Shown piece by piece: positions 36,147 to 45,082 of a stretch of DNA of 64,000 nucleotides. Source of the stretch: Myroides marinus (GTDB taxonomy: Bacteria > Bacteroidota > Bacteroidia > Flavobacteriales > Flavobacteriaceae); contig NZ_FNYS01000010.1 of NCBI RefSeq assembly GCF_900109075.1, positions 61,669 through 125,668 of the forward strand, in the 5' to 3' direction. Numbering within the stretch: the first letter of the stretch is position 1; each line of letters starts with the position of its first letter. The position numbers and the translations under genes were made by a program. The notes under the pieces were generated by a model. The model saw only the letters and a list, made by a program, of their open reading frames with translations, made no database searches and had not been told where the DNA came from.

Positions 36147-36154
36147 CAAATATA
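36147..36154 (-). promoter_or_regulatory. -7 box of the lysine leader
   Basis: TATATTTG on the minus strand matches TAnnTTTG. It ends ten bases before the leader ATG, so the leader transcript has a 5' UTR of only a few bases. Confidence 0.6.
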
Positions 36155-36269
36155 AATACTTTATTTAATTATCAGCATTTTTAAAAACTTTTTTTAAAAG
36201 AAAATCAAAAGCTTAACCTTCTCTTTACTTAGCCGTCATCTTTTAAATAGCAAATACTATACCTAATCA

Positions 36270-36932
36270 TTAAAAATATAAACCATCAAAATCTTTAATT
36301 TCTGATAATCGAATTAGCTTAGGCATATTTATATTTGACCATGTATCTACAAACTTTTCTTCTACCTCATCTCCTAACTCAGCATTAACATTTACTCTAT
36401 CTAATCTCTTTTGTGTTGAAAAATTAATACTTGTTATAGACAAACTTATTGGCCCTCTACTACTATAACTATCATACCCAATCAACTCCAAATCACCACG
36501 TTGATATCTAAAAGTATATCCCCATGTCCCATAACGACCATGAGTATAACTTATATATAGCTTATTATCCTTGACAAATAAATCTAACTCTGGAGCATAA
36601 TACACCCCTCCATCTTCATTTTCTGACGATAAGCAAGAATAGTTCTTAGAAGCTACTTCATATTCATTTCCTTTCTTAAACAGCACTATAATACCTCTTC
36701 TATTCTTATCCACTATCTCAGTTTCCCATTGATTAGGTAAGAACATATGCTTATCTGTTCCCTTAATAATCAATACACAGTCATCTACCCCATCTTTGTT
36801 CAAATCCCCTCTTATTGTCTCCTGTAATACATAACCTTTAGGCACATACTTCTTAAAATATTTATCTACCGTATCCTGCGCTGAGATGCTAAGTGTACAC
36901 AGAAGAAGTAATGCACTTAATATTTTTTTCAT
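36270..36932 (-). CDS. Exported hypothetical protein with an EF-hand-like loop
   Basis: A 220-residue protein with signal peptide MKKILSALLLLCTLSISAQ. The stretch RGDLNKDGVDDCVLI at about residues 41-55 has the DxNxDGxxD calcium-loop pattern seen in VCBS/FG-GAP-like exported proteins. The rest is strand-rich (KLYISYTHGRYGTWGYTFRYQ). No family is certain. It is one of two small exported-protein genes here and has no terminator directly after it, lying just upstream of the lysine leader promoter on the same strand. Confidence 0.65.
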   Translation of the reverse strand: MKKILSALLLLCTLSISAQDTVDKYFKKYVPKGYVLQETIRGDLNKDGVDDCVLIIKGTDKHMFLPNQWETEIVDKNRRGIIVLFKKGNEYEVASKNYSCLSSENEDGGVYYAPELDLFVKDNKLYISYTHGRYGTWGYTFRYQRGDLELIGYDSYSSRGPISLSITSINFSTQKRLDRVNVNAELGDEVEEKFVDTWSNINMPKLIRLSEIKDFDGLYF

Positions 36933-37031
36933 AATAGTTCTATTTGTCTCTTTTTCAATATTTTATTTTAAATAACGAGTACTACCCCAATTTATTATAC
37001 TATCTATAAACACACAACTTCACATATCTCC

Positions 37032-37069
37032 AAAAAAAAGAGACAAAACGAAATATCGCTTTGCCTCTC
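37032..37069 (-). terminator. Terminator of the NlpE-like lipoprotein gene
   Basis: An imperfect 13-bp stem with two G-U pairs (GAGGCAAAGCGA / TCGTTTTGTCTC on the minus strand) is followed by eight T. Confidence 0.75.
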
Positions 37070-37148
37070 CTAGTCATATTTATAGATAATATTGCGAGCC
37101 TATTTACGTCTAACTGATAAACATAAACAAGCTCTTATAGAAAACTTA

Positions 37149-37610
37149 TTATTTCTTCACTAATGTATAATCCCCACTCTCTGTCTCATTCACTACCTCA
37201 CCTTCACTGTCTAAGAAGTATAACTTACCCTCCTTTACTAAAAAAGCATGAGCAGCACTATACTCATCCTCTCTTAAATACAGTCTATCCTTATCTAATT
37301 CCCATTCTCCCTCTTCTGTATGCGTGCCTGTAGAGCTAACCACTTTATATACATATTTATTGCCATCTTTAATCACAGCAGTCACCTTAAGAGACTCTAT
37401 CTCTTCTCCACCTTCTTCTTCCCATGGGAATACTCCCTCATAAGTTCCTAATAGAGATTTAGTAGTATCAGGTTCTACCACTGATTCAGTAGACACAGGA
37501 GTAGTTTCTTCTACAGTTATGGGTGTCTCTTCTGTCGTTTTTCCCTCCTTACATTGTACTAGAAAAATACTCAATAGAGCAATAGCTATAATTACAACAT
37601 TTTGTTTCAT
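37149..37610 (-). CDS. NlpE-like lipoprotein
   Basis: A 153-residue lipoprotein with signal MKQNVVIIAIALLSIFLVQC (Cys20) and a Thr/Glu/Val-rich linker. The C-terminal domain starts LLGTYEGVFPWEEEGGEEIES and runs to SGDYTLVKK, resembling the N-terminal beta-barrel domain of NlpE (GxYxGxxP pattern). The CxxC of Escherichia coli NlpE is absent, so a copper or redox role is not supported. It is monocistronic. Confidence 0.6.
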   Translation of the reverse strand: MKQNVVIIAIALLSIFLVQCKEGKTTEETPITVEETTPVSTESVVEPDTTKSLLGTYEGVFPWEEEGGEEIESLKVTAVIKDGNKYVYKVVSSTGTHTEEGEWELDKDRLYLREDEYSAAHAFLVKEGKLYFLDSEGEVVNETESGDYTLVKK

Positions 37611-37844
37611 CCTATATTTATTTACGGGTACAAAAGTCAGATAATTCTATGAACTTTCCCTCCCCTATATCAGCTAATTTACTCTATTTTCCCCTCTCAC
37701 TTAAGACTTATAAAAATAACGTATATATAATTAATACTATGATAAACCCTTTATACTAGCACCTTTTGTTATTTTAAAAAAACAAAAAGTTCTATTAACC
37801 GAAGATCTCATTAAAGTAAAAATTTGGTAAAAGATACTTTTGCT

Positions 37845-38066
37845 TAGTCATATAAGAATAACCTTATAAAACGAATTGAGATTGCGAAGCGCTTTATAAA
37901 TAAACTATTTAGTCATATTAACCTTGCGAAGCGATAAAAATGGCCTTAATGGATAAATGAGTGTCAATAGATGCAAATTCTAAAGAACTAAACAGTGTTT
38001 GAGCGTAGCGAGTTTGTTTAGTTCTAAGAATTTGTGTCGTAATTGACCATTTAGGAATTACAGCCT
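37845..38066. repeat. MITE-like palindromic repeat cluster
   Basis: The segment 37941-38066 is a large imperfect inverted repeat. The inner arms are 37975-37994 and 38015-38033 (AAATTCTAAAGAACTAAACA and TGTTTAGTTCTAAGAATTT, one small gap). The outer arms are TAAATGAGTGTCAAT near 37954 and AATTGACCATTTA near 38041. The loop contains GAGCGTAGCGAG. Just upstream, TTAGTCATAT...AACCTT and TTGCGAAGCG each occur twice (about 37845-37890 and 37908-37933). There is no coding frame. Composition differs from the flanks, as in a non-autonomous element. Confidence 0.55.
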
Positions 38067-38077
38067 TGATTTTTTTG

Positions 38078-38110
38078 CTTTACTTTTTTTATCAAGAAAA
38101 AAAGTAAAAG
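38078..38110. repeat. AT hairpin that may terminate the siderophore-interacting protein gene
   Basis: CTTTACTTTTTTT at 38078-38090 pairs with AAAAAAAGTAAAAG at 38097-38110 around ATCAAG. It lies about 75 bases after the end of the SIP gene on its strand. Confidence 0.5.
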
Positions 38111-38184
38111 ATAAAAGAAGACTTATTTTACAACATACAAGGTTAAAGTAATGTTGTTTAGAATAAGACACAATCTTGAGAAAA

Positions 38185-39012
38185 TTACTCCATACTTGCT
38201 TTCTCTGCTCTACGATCAGCCTCTGATGCAGACTCAGCTTTACCGAATTTCCAGTATGAATATGCGTATAACTCATCCTTAGTCCAGTTTAAATCTTTGC
38301 GCAAATGATTTCTCAACTCCTTCACAGTATCAAATTCAGCCGCTACATATCCGAACTTAGATACCTCATCAGCATGCTCAGCTATGATCTCCTTAGCTCT
38401 CTTTGCTAATTCAGAATTCTGTCCAGAAGTAGGATTGATAATCCACTCTATCTTCGATTGTGCTTGAGTAGATAATTCTTGAATATCTTCTGCACTCTCT
38501 ACCTCTATCACCGCATTAACTTTAGCTTCTGCAGGTAATGTCTCTAGTATAGCCCCTAGCACAGGGATAGCTGTACCATCACCTACTAAGATATACCAAG
38601 CAGCCTCAGGATATAGCTCACTCGGATCACATCCCATAGCTACTCCTAGAGGAGCACCTATCTCAGCATTAATAGCCCAGTTAGAAGCTGGTCCTTCGTC
38701 TCCATGAGCTACAAAGTCTATATATAATTCATTTTTCTCTAGATCGATACCTCTATGCGTATATGTTCTAACATATGGTTTGATAGCCTCATCCATAGGT
38801 TTCCACGCTCCTTTATCATAATCAAACTCAGGTAAGTGTACCTCTGCCACTCCCTCAGGTGCAATAAATATTTTATTATTCACCCCTATAGTTGTCTCTT
38901 TAAAGTCAGATACATCGTTACCACTTAATGTGATACGGATATAATGAGGTGTGATATACTCTCTATCTTTTAACGTAAACACCTTGCGTTGTATATTACC
39001 TTTCTTTGCCAT
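38185..39012 (-). CDS. Siderophore-interacting protein (ferric-siderophore reductase)
   Basis: A 275-residue flavoprotein of the ViuB/YqjH family that releases iron from siderophores by reduction in the cytoplasm. It shows the FAD-binding motif RTYTHR near residue 93, the segment SNWAINAEIGAPLGVAMG, and the NAD(P)-domain core ILVGDGTAIPVLGAIL. The family C-terminus YSYWKFGKAESASEADRRAE is also present. No siderophore receptor is adjacent. The gene stands alone with its own promoter; Fur control is plausible but no Fur box was identified. Confidence 0.9.
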   Translation of the reverse strand: MAKKGNIQRKVFTLKDREYITPHYIRITLSGNDVSDFKETTIGVNNKIFIAPEGVAEVHLPEFDYDKGAWKPMDEAIKPYVRTYTHRGIDLEKNELYIDFVAHGDEGPASNWAINAEIGAPLGVAMGCDPSELYPEAAWYILVGDGTAIPVLGAILETLPAEAKVNAVIEVESAEDIQELSTQAQSKIEWIINPTSGQNSELAKRAKEIIAEHADEVSKFGYVAAEFDTVKELRNHLRKDLNWTKDELYAYSYWKFGKAESASEADRRAEKASME

Positions 39013-39051
39013 ATTGTTGTTTATTCTTTATTCTAATTGGTTTGAAGTAGA

Positions 39052-39059
39052 CAAATATA
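39052..39059 (-). promoter_or_regulatory. -7 box of the siderophore-interacting protein gene
   Basis: TATATTTG on the minus strand, 39 bases before the ATG, with TTG (plus CAA at 39077-39079) 17 bases further upstream. Confidence 0.55.
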
Positions 39060-39663
39060 CTTTATTTATTTAGATTCAATATAAACTACTACACAAATCA
39101 CATAATTATCCAATATCTACCCCTCTTTGTCCAATCTCTTTAAGATATATCCCTAGATGCTCTGAGCAACTCTCCTAGGGAAGTACAGCACTCACTTCCT
39201 CCTAAGATTCTTCTACGCTTCCTCTAAACTTCTTTTACAAAATGCCTTCTACATAGAGCAAATACGGAGAATCCTAGGAGAACTCTAGAACAATCTCCTC
39301 GCAGAACCCTATTTTACTGGGATTAAGGCATTTGTTTACTCTACTCAAAAAACAATTAACATATTACATATCAATCAATTAACTAAATTTTACTCAAAAA
39401 AAAGTGAAGTACTTTTTTTAAAAAAGAGTCCTTTATACCCCTCAAAAAGAGCTTATCTTTAAAAAAATAGGTTATTTCTACTATAAAGCATTCTGAAAAA
39501 TGAACATTATGGTTAGTAAAAACAAAAAAGCATCCCTCTTTTTTAAACTTTAAAAAAAGAACAATGTCGAGAAGTAGAAAAACAAGGCGGTTAAACTTTT
39601 AATAATAAAAGCTAAAAAACAGTCAATCAATAAAAAATGTTTCTACGCAAGAGTATTAATTTA
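39060..39663. other. 604-bp intergenic region without a recognised gene
   Basis: The left half (39110-39310) is less AT-rich, with many CTCCT and AGGAG words. TCTCCTAGG at 39171-39179 and CCTAGGAGA at 39273-39281 are inverted repeats 93 bases apart. The right half is AT-rich. No ORF, tRNA or known RNA family is recognised. The only supported element is the udk promoter at the right end. Confidence 0.4.
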
Positions 39664-39671
39664 TACTTTTG
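39664..39671 (+). promoter_or_regulatory. -7 box of udk-divIC-mutAB
   Basis: TACTTTTG matches TAnnTTTG and ends 18 bases before the udk ATG at 39690. A TTG at 39669 that extends the frame overlaps this box and cannot be the start. Confidence 0.55.
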
Positions 39672-39689
39672 CTAAAAATATATTACAAC

Positions 39690-40298
39690 ATGCTTATTAT
39701 AGGAATTGCAGGAGGTACTGGAAGTGGTAAAACTACAGTAGTTCACCAGATTATGAATGAACTTCCAGAAACTGAAGTTGGTGTTATATCACAAGACTCA
39801 TACTACAAGGCCACTGATAATCTATCATTAGAAGAGAGATTATTAATCAATTTTGACCACCCACGTTCAATTGACTTTGAACTATTAGTTCAGCATCTTA
39901 AAGAACTAAAAGAAGGTAACAGTATCAATCAACCTGTTTATTCTTTCGTAAAACACAATCGTACTGATGATTATGTATTAACTCATCCTCGTAAGGTAAT
40001 GATCGTAGAGGGAATTCTTATTCTATGTCATCCTGAGTTACGCGATATGTGTGACATCAAGATCTTCGTTCACGCTGATTCTGACGAACGTCTTATTCGT
40101 AGATTAAAGAGAGATATCGCTGAGCGCGGTAGAGATATGATGGAAGTGGTAAACAGATATCAGACTACTTTAAAGCCGATGCACGACCAGTTTATCGAGC
40201 CTTCTAAAGCATTTGCGGACATCATCATCCCTAATGATACATATAATACTGTAGCGATCGATATAGTTCGTACAGTTATTAATGAAAAAATCGGTTAA
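39690..40298 (+). CDS. udk: Uridine kinase
   Basis: Udk phosphorylates uridine and cytidine with ATP or GTP in pyrimidine salvage. The 202-residue protein has the P-loop GIAGGTGSGKTT near the N-terminus, SQDSYYK, INFDHPRSIDFE, and IVEGILILCHPELRD, with the late motif RLIRRLKRDIAERGRD. Start at ATG 39690, since the longer TTG frame overlaps the promoter. It is first in a run with divIC, mutA and mutB, all on the plus strand with short gaps. Confidence 0.94.
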   Translation: MLIIGIAGGTGSGKTTVVHQIMNELPETEVGVISQDSYYKATDNLSLEERLLINFDHPRSIDFELLVQHLKELKEGNSINQPVYSFVKHNRTDDYVLTHPRKVMIVEGILILCHPELRDMCDIKIFVHADSDERLIRRLKRDIAERGRDMMEVVNRYQTTLKPMHDQFIEPSKAFADIIIPNDTYNTVAIDIVRTVINEKIG

Positions 40299-40315
40299 TT
40301 TACTATCTTTAGACT

Positions 40316-40639
40316 ATGAAAATAGTTGATACCCTTAAAAGTTATAAATATGTAAGCCTACTAAAAAATCCTTTTTTTTTAGTAGGTCTTTTATTTGTAA
40401 TTTGGATAATATTTTTTGACAGCTCTTCTTTGTTAGAACAGCGGACAATAAATGCCGAAATCGAAAAGATTGAAGACAACAAAAGGTATTTTGAAAAAGA
40501 AATAGAAAAAGATAAAAAAGCAATCAAAGGATTAAAAAGTGGAGACGCTACCGAAAAGTATGCTCGTGAGAATTACTATATGAAACGCGAGAATGAGGAT
40601 GTCTTCATCATAGAGTTTGATTCGTTGCCTGCAAAATAA
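40316..40639 (+). CDS. Septum formation initiator (FtsB/DivIC family)
   Basis: A 107-residue bitopic membrane protein: cytoplasmic residues 1-17, one membrane helix at about 18-36 (NPFFLVGLLFVIWIIFF), and a periplasmic coiled coil (RTINAEIEKIEDNKRYF and so on) that ends in the family segment EKYARENYYMKRENEDVFIIE. The family joins the FtsQLB division complex. It is 17 bases after udk and 22 before mutA, so division and metabolism genes share a transcript. Confidence 0.88.
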   Translation: MKIVDTLKSYKYVSLLKNPFFLVGLLFVIWIIFFDSSSLLEQRTINAEIEKIEDNKRYFEKEIEKDKKAIKGLKSGDATEKYARENYYMKRENEDVFIIEFDSLPAK

Positions 40640-40661
40640 GTTTCACTACCAACCAAAAATT

Positions 40662-42032
40662 ATGACTAACCAATTATTTGAAGAATTTGAAAAAGTTTCT
40701 TCTAAAGCGTGGAAGAACCAAATCCAATTTGAGTTAAAAGGCGCTGATTACAATGAGACACTTGTTTGGGAAAGTCTAGAGGGTATTAAGGTAAAACCGT
40801 TCTATCACAGTGATGCGGATAATAAACCTATACCTGTACAGACTCATACTAGCAACTTCAACATTGTACAACGCATCTACGTTTTTGACATTGAGAAATC
40901 AATTGCTAAAACACTAGATACGCTGAATAGAGGAGCTGAAGTAATCTATTTTACAATAGACAATCCTTCTATAGATGCTACAGAATTATTAACTGCACTA
41001 CCAAAAACGCAACAATATTTCTTCATATTTAACTTCCTAGATACTGCTTATACTAGAAAGTTATCTACTTATGCTACTAGTAATGAATATCAAGTATCTA
41101 TATTACTAGACCCTATACACCAATTAACTACTGATGGTAACTGGTACACTAACCTGAACAGTGATATGAGTAGTCTGACTGAGTGTGTGAATATAGCTAA
41201 TAACGTAGCTGTACATATAGATGCTACTGTGTATCAAAATGCAGGGGCTAATATGATACAACAACTAGCGTACGCATTAGCTCATCTAAATGAATACCTA
41301 AATCGCGTAGAGCTTAAGGATACTCCTATATTTATAGAGACTGCAGTGGGAACGAACTATTTCTTCGAGATAGCTAAGCTACGTGCACTTCGCCTACTAG
41401 CTGACTTAGTTAGCAAGGAATATAACATTACTCAAAAAATACAAATCATCGCTATACCTACTAAACGCAATAAAACATTATATGACTATAATGTGAATAT
41501 GCTGCGTACTACTACGGAATGTATGAGTGCTGTACTAGGGGGGGCTGATTATGTGAGTAACTTAGCATACGATGTAATCTATCACAAAGAAAACGAGTTC
41601 GGAGACCGTATATCACGTAACCAATTGTTGATTTTAAAACAAGAGAGTTACTTCGATACTGTAGACAATCCTGCTGAGGGTGCATACTATATCGAGACCT
41701 TAACTGCTCAACTAGCAGAGAAAGCGCTAGAGTTATTTAAAACAATAGAAAAAGCAGATGGATTAATTACTTCGTTAATCGAAGGAACTATCCAAAGAAA
41801 AATAAATGAAAGTGCTCAAAAAGAACAAGAGCTTTTCAACAATGGTAAAGAAGTCTTACTAGGTACTAATAAGTATCCTAATCCTCAAGATGTAATGAAT
41901 CACGAGCTTGAGCTATTCCCTTTTGTTAAACAGAACCCTCGCAAGACGTTAATCACTCCGATTATAGAGAAAAGATTAGCTGAAGGCTATGAGCAAAAAC
42001 GCTTAGAGGAAGAAAAAACTACTAAACAATAA
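40662..42032 (+). CDS. mutA: Methylmalonyl-CoA mutase small subunit
   Basis: A 456-residue protein homologous to the mutase large subunit but lacking the C-terminal cobalamin-binding domain. It is the non-catalytic partner in the MutAB heterodimer that interconverts succinyl-CoA and methylmalonyl-CoA. It has the TIM-barrel segment PAEGAYYIETLTAQLAEKA and no DxHxxG motif. Start MTNQLFEEF at 40662; a frame extending to 40617 overlaps divIC and is rejected. It is four bases from mutB. Confidence 0.92.
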   Translation: MTNQLFEEFEKVSSKAWKNQIQFELKGADYNETLVWESLEGIKVKPFYHSDADNKPIPVQTHTSNFNIVQRIYVFDIEKSIAKTLDTLNRGAEVIYFTIDNPSIDATELLTALPKTQQYFFIFNFLDTAYTRKLSTYATSNEYQVSILLDPIHQLTTDGNWYTNLNSDMSSLTECVNIANNVAVHIDATVYQNAGANMIQQLAYALAHLNEYLNRVELKDTPIFIETAVGTNYFFEIAKLRALRLLADLVSKEYNITQKIQIIAIPTKRNKTLYDYNVNMLRTTTECMSAVLGGADYVSNLAYDVIYHKENEFGDRISRNQLLILKQESYFDTVDNPAEGAYYIETLTAQLAEKALELFKTIEKADGLITSLIEGTIQRKINESAQKEQELFNNGKEVLLGTNKYPNPQDVMNHELELFPFVKQNPRKTLITPIIEKRLAEGYEQKRLEEEKTTKQ

Positions 42033-42035
42033 GGT

Positions 42036-44165
42036 ATGAAAAGAAAGGACTTACAACACTTGACTATAAATACCTCAGCCGTGAGAACAGAGTCAGAAGC
42101 TTCTGACTTCACTACTGCTGAAGGGATAGATATAAATAAAGTTTACAGTGAAGCTGATTTAGACAAGGTAGAACACATTGGTTTTGGAGCAGGTTTTGCG
42201 CCTAACTTACGTGGCCCTTATGCTACGATGTATGTACGCCGTCCGTGGACGATACGTCAGTATGCAGGGTTCTCTACTGCTGAAGAGAGTAATGCTTTCT
42301 ACAGACGTAACTTAGCTGCTGGACAAAAAGGGTTATCTGTAGCCTTTGACCTTGCTACTCACCGCGGTTATGATTCAGATCACGAGCGCGTAGTAGGTGA
42401 CGTAGGTAAGGCTGGTGTGGCTATAGATAGCGTAGAGGATATGAAGATCTTATTTGATCAAATTCCTTTAGGTGAGATGTCTGTATCGATGACGATGAAC
42501 GGAGCTGTATTACCTGTCTTAGCATTCTACATCGTAGCTGCTATGGAACAGGGAGTAGACAAAAAACTCTTATCTGGTACGATACAAAACGATATCCTGA
42601 AAGAGTTTATGGTGCGTAATACGTATATCTACCCACCTACTCCGTCTATGAAGATTATCGCAGACATATTTGATTATACTAGTAACCACATGCCGAAGTT
42701 TAACTCTATCTCTATCTCTGGTTATCACATGCAAGAGGCTGGAGCTACAGCAGATATTGAGTTAGCTTATACTTTAGCTGATGGATTAGAATATATCCGC
42801 ACTGGGCTTAATGCTGGAATGAAGATCGATGACTTCGCTCCTCGCTTATCGTTCTTCTGGGCAATAGGGATGAACCACTTTACGGAGATCGCTAAGATGC
42901 GTGCTGGACGTATGTTATGGGCGAAGCTGTTAAAACAGTTTGAACCTAAATCTGACAAGTCGTTAGCACTGCGTACACACTGTCAGACTTCTGGATGGAG
43001 CCTTACAGAGCAAGACCCGTTTAACAATGTGGCTCGTACGGCTATCGAGGCTGCTGCTGCTGCTTTTGGTGGAACACAGTCATTACACACGAATGCATTA
43101 GATGAGGCTATTGCCTTACCTACTGACTTCTCTGCACGTATAGCGCGTAATACTCAAATATTCTTACAAGAGGAAACTAAGATTTGTAAAACAGTGGATC
43201 CTTGGGCTGGTAGCTATTATGTAGAGAGTTTAACTCAAGAAATCGCTGAGAAAGCTTGGGCGCTTATAGAAGAAGTAGAAGAGTTAGGTGGTATGACTAA
43301 AGCTATCGAAGCTGGTATTCCTAAACTTCGTATAGAAGAGGCGGCTGCTCGTAAGCAGGCTCGTATAGATAGTGGACAAGATGTAATCGTAGGTGTTAAT
43401 AAATATCGATTAGAGAAAGAAGATCCATTACATATCTTAGAGGTAGATAATCAGACTGTGCGTAAAGCTCAGATAGATAGACTAAACCATATCAAGGCTA
43501 CTCGTGATAATACTAAGGTAGCTGAGGCTCTAGCTGCATTGACAGAATGTGCTAAGACTGGTGATGGTAACCTATTAGCTCTAGCAGTAGAAGCTGCTAC
43601 GCATAGAGCTACTTTAGGAGAGATTAGTGACGCATTAGAAAGCGTATTCGGAAGATTTAAAGCACAAATCCAATCTGTAAGTGGTGTGTATAGCAAAGAG
43701 ATAAAAGATGATAAAAGCTTTAAAAAAGCAAGAGATCTAGCTGATAAATTCGCTGAAGTAGAAGGGCGTCGTCCTCGTATTATGATCGCGAAGATGGGAC
43801 AAGATGGTCATGACCGTGGGGCTAAGGTAGTAGCTACGGGTTATGCTGACGTAGGTTTTGATGTGGATATAGGTCCGTTGTTCCAAACTCCTGCAGAAGC
43901 TGCTAAACAAGCAGTAGAAAATGATGTACATGCATTAGGTGTGTCGTCTCTAGCTGCAGGGCATAAAACGTTAGTTCCTCAAGTTATCGAGGAGTTAAAG
44001 AAATACGGTAGAGATGATATTATGGTTATCGTAGGTGGGGTTATTCCTGCTCAAGATTACCAATTCTTATTCGATGCTGGTGCAGTAGCTGTCTTTGGTC
44101 CTGGTACTAAGATTAGCGATGCTGCTATAACAATGTTAGAAATTCTATTAGGCGAAGATGCTTAA
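42036..44165 (+). CDS. mutB: Methylmalonyl-CoA mutase large subunit
   Basis: The catalytic 709-residue subunit. The N-terminal TIM-barrel includes [20 protein letters not shown] and the substrate-site segment [16 protein letters not shown]. The C-terminal Rossmann-like domain has the cobalamin lower-ligand motif GQDGHDRG (His near residue 592) and [16 protein letters not shown]. It supports propionate metabolism or odd-chain and branched-chain catabolism, or propionate production. It ends the operon and is followed by a terminator. Confidence 0.96.
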   Translation: MKRKDLQHLTINTSAVRTESEASDFTTAEGIDINKVYSEADLDKVEHIGFGAGFAPNLRGPYATMYVRRPWTIRQYAGFSTAEESNAFYRRNLAAGQKGLSVAFDLATHRGYDSDHERVVGDVGKAGVAIDSVEDMKILFDQIPLGEMSVSMTMNGAVLPVLAFYIVAAMEQGVDKKLLSGTIQNDILKEFMVRNTYIYPPTPSMKIIADIFDYTSNHMPKFNSISISGYHMQEAGATADIELAYTLADGLEYIRTGLNAGMKIDDFAPRLSFFWAIGMNHFTEIAKMRAGRMLWAKLLKQFEPKSDKSLALRTHCQTSGWSLTEQDPFNNVARTAIEAAAAAFGGTQSLHTNALDEAIALPTDFSARIARNTQIFLQEETKICKTVDPWAGSYYVESLTQEIAEKAWALIEEVEELGGMTKAIEAGIPKLRIEEAAARKQARIDSGQDVIVGVNKYRLEKEDPLHILEVDNQTVRKAQIDRLNHIKATRDNTKVAEALAALTECAKTGDGNLLALAVEAATHRATLGEISDALESVFGRFKAQIQSVSGVYSKEIKDDKSFKKARDLADKFAEVEGRRPRIMIAKMGQDGHDRGAKVVATGYADVGFDVDIGPLFQTPAEAAKQAVENDVHALGVSSLAAGHKTLVPQVIEELKKYGRDDIMVIVGGVIPAQDYQFLFDAGAVAVFGPGTKISDAAITMLEILLGEDA

Positions 44166-44178
44166 TAAATGATAAACT

Positions 44179-44212
44179 AAAAGGGCTGCCTCTTCTGAGA
44201 CAGCCCTTTTCA
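44179..44212. terminator. Terminator after mutB, shared with the convergent gene
   Basis: A stem AAAAGGGCTG / CAGCCCTTTT extended by CTCT / AGAG with one mismatch, between convergent genes. Confidence 0.88.
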
Positions 44213-44300
44213 TTTACTATAATTCTAATATATTAATACACTACTATGCTTTTCTGAACTTATTATTGTTCTATAGCATTAGAGTAATATTCTTCTTGAT

Positions 44301-44903
44301 TTAATTAAATAAGCTAGCTATAGTACCTACAATACTATACTCTATAATGATATAGATAAATGCGGCAATAATAATAGCACTCAGTATAAAGATCAGATTG
44401 AGATATACGTTTAGGTGTTTTCCTAAAAACTCTTTGAATGTAAATACTGTCGGCCTTTTCTTATCATATATAATCTCATACTCTTGTCCTACTGGATTAA
44501 AGTCTCTAAATGCAATAAACTTTTCGTTATAAGGATACTCAAAATCTTTATCTTCTAATTCTGGAACATTGATATCATATTTAAGCGGTTGTCCTTTGAT
44601 TACTTTATTATTTTTAGTGGTGAACTCCATAATAAGTACTTCCTTCTTCACATCACCTCTTCTACTAGTAGCTAAATCTTCATCAAAGTTTAGATACGAT
44701 TCATATTTAATTATCTTAGCCTTAGTAGTTACACCTTTATACGTCAGACGGTAACTGATCGTATACTTCTTTATAAATCCTAAAAGTAAGAACACAGGTA
44801 TAAATAACAAGAGAAACATCATGTTATTCATCACACCAATTAGTACTATAAAGACCATAAACACAGTCAAAGGATAAAACATTTTTTCTAGTTGTTTAAC
44901 CAT
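44301..44903 (-). CDS. DUF3592-like integral membrane protein
   Basis: A 200-residue protein with two N-terminal membrane helices (about residues 10-45), a strand-rich soluble part (TTKAKIIKYESYLNFDED, VGQEYEIIYDKKRPTVF), and one C-terminal helix at about 165-195. The helix-barrel-helix layout and the sequence GQEYEIIYDKKRP resemble DUF3592. No function is known. It is a single gene. Confidence 0.6.
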   Translation of the reverse strand: MVKQLEKMFYPLTVFMVFIVLIGVMNNMMFLLLFIPVFLLLGFIKKYTISYRLTYKGVTTKAKIIKYESYLNFDEDLATSRRGDVKKEVLIMEFTTKNNKVIKGQPLKYDINVPELEDKDFEYPYNEKFIAFRDFNPVGQEYEIIYDKKRPTVFTFKEFLGKHLNVYLNLIFILSAIIIAAFIYIIIEYSIVGTIASLFN

Positions 44904-45061
44904 AATAAGGAGAATTAATATTCCAATTTAAACACATTTCTTCAAATAAAGAAGTAGCGTAAGCATTATTTTACTATTAATGCCATTTTATATCCATTAA
45001 CTTACTCTTAAATTGAACAGATGTGTTTAGCTCTTAGCAGTAGGATTAAAAATAAAAAAAT

Positions 45062-45069
45062 TACCTTTG
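45062..45069 (+). promoter_or_regulatory. -7 box of the DEAD-box helicase gene
   Basis: TACCTTTG matches TAnnTTTG, 13 bases before the first candidate ATG at 45083. Confidence 0.55.
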
Positions 45070-45082
45070 TATCAATTAATAG

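Noticed and set aside
36933..37031. Possible additional small ORF downstream of the NlpE-like gene
   Set aside because: The spacer has no start codon with coding-like content; the only element is the terminator at 37032-37069.
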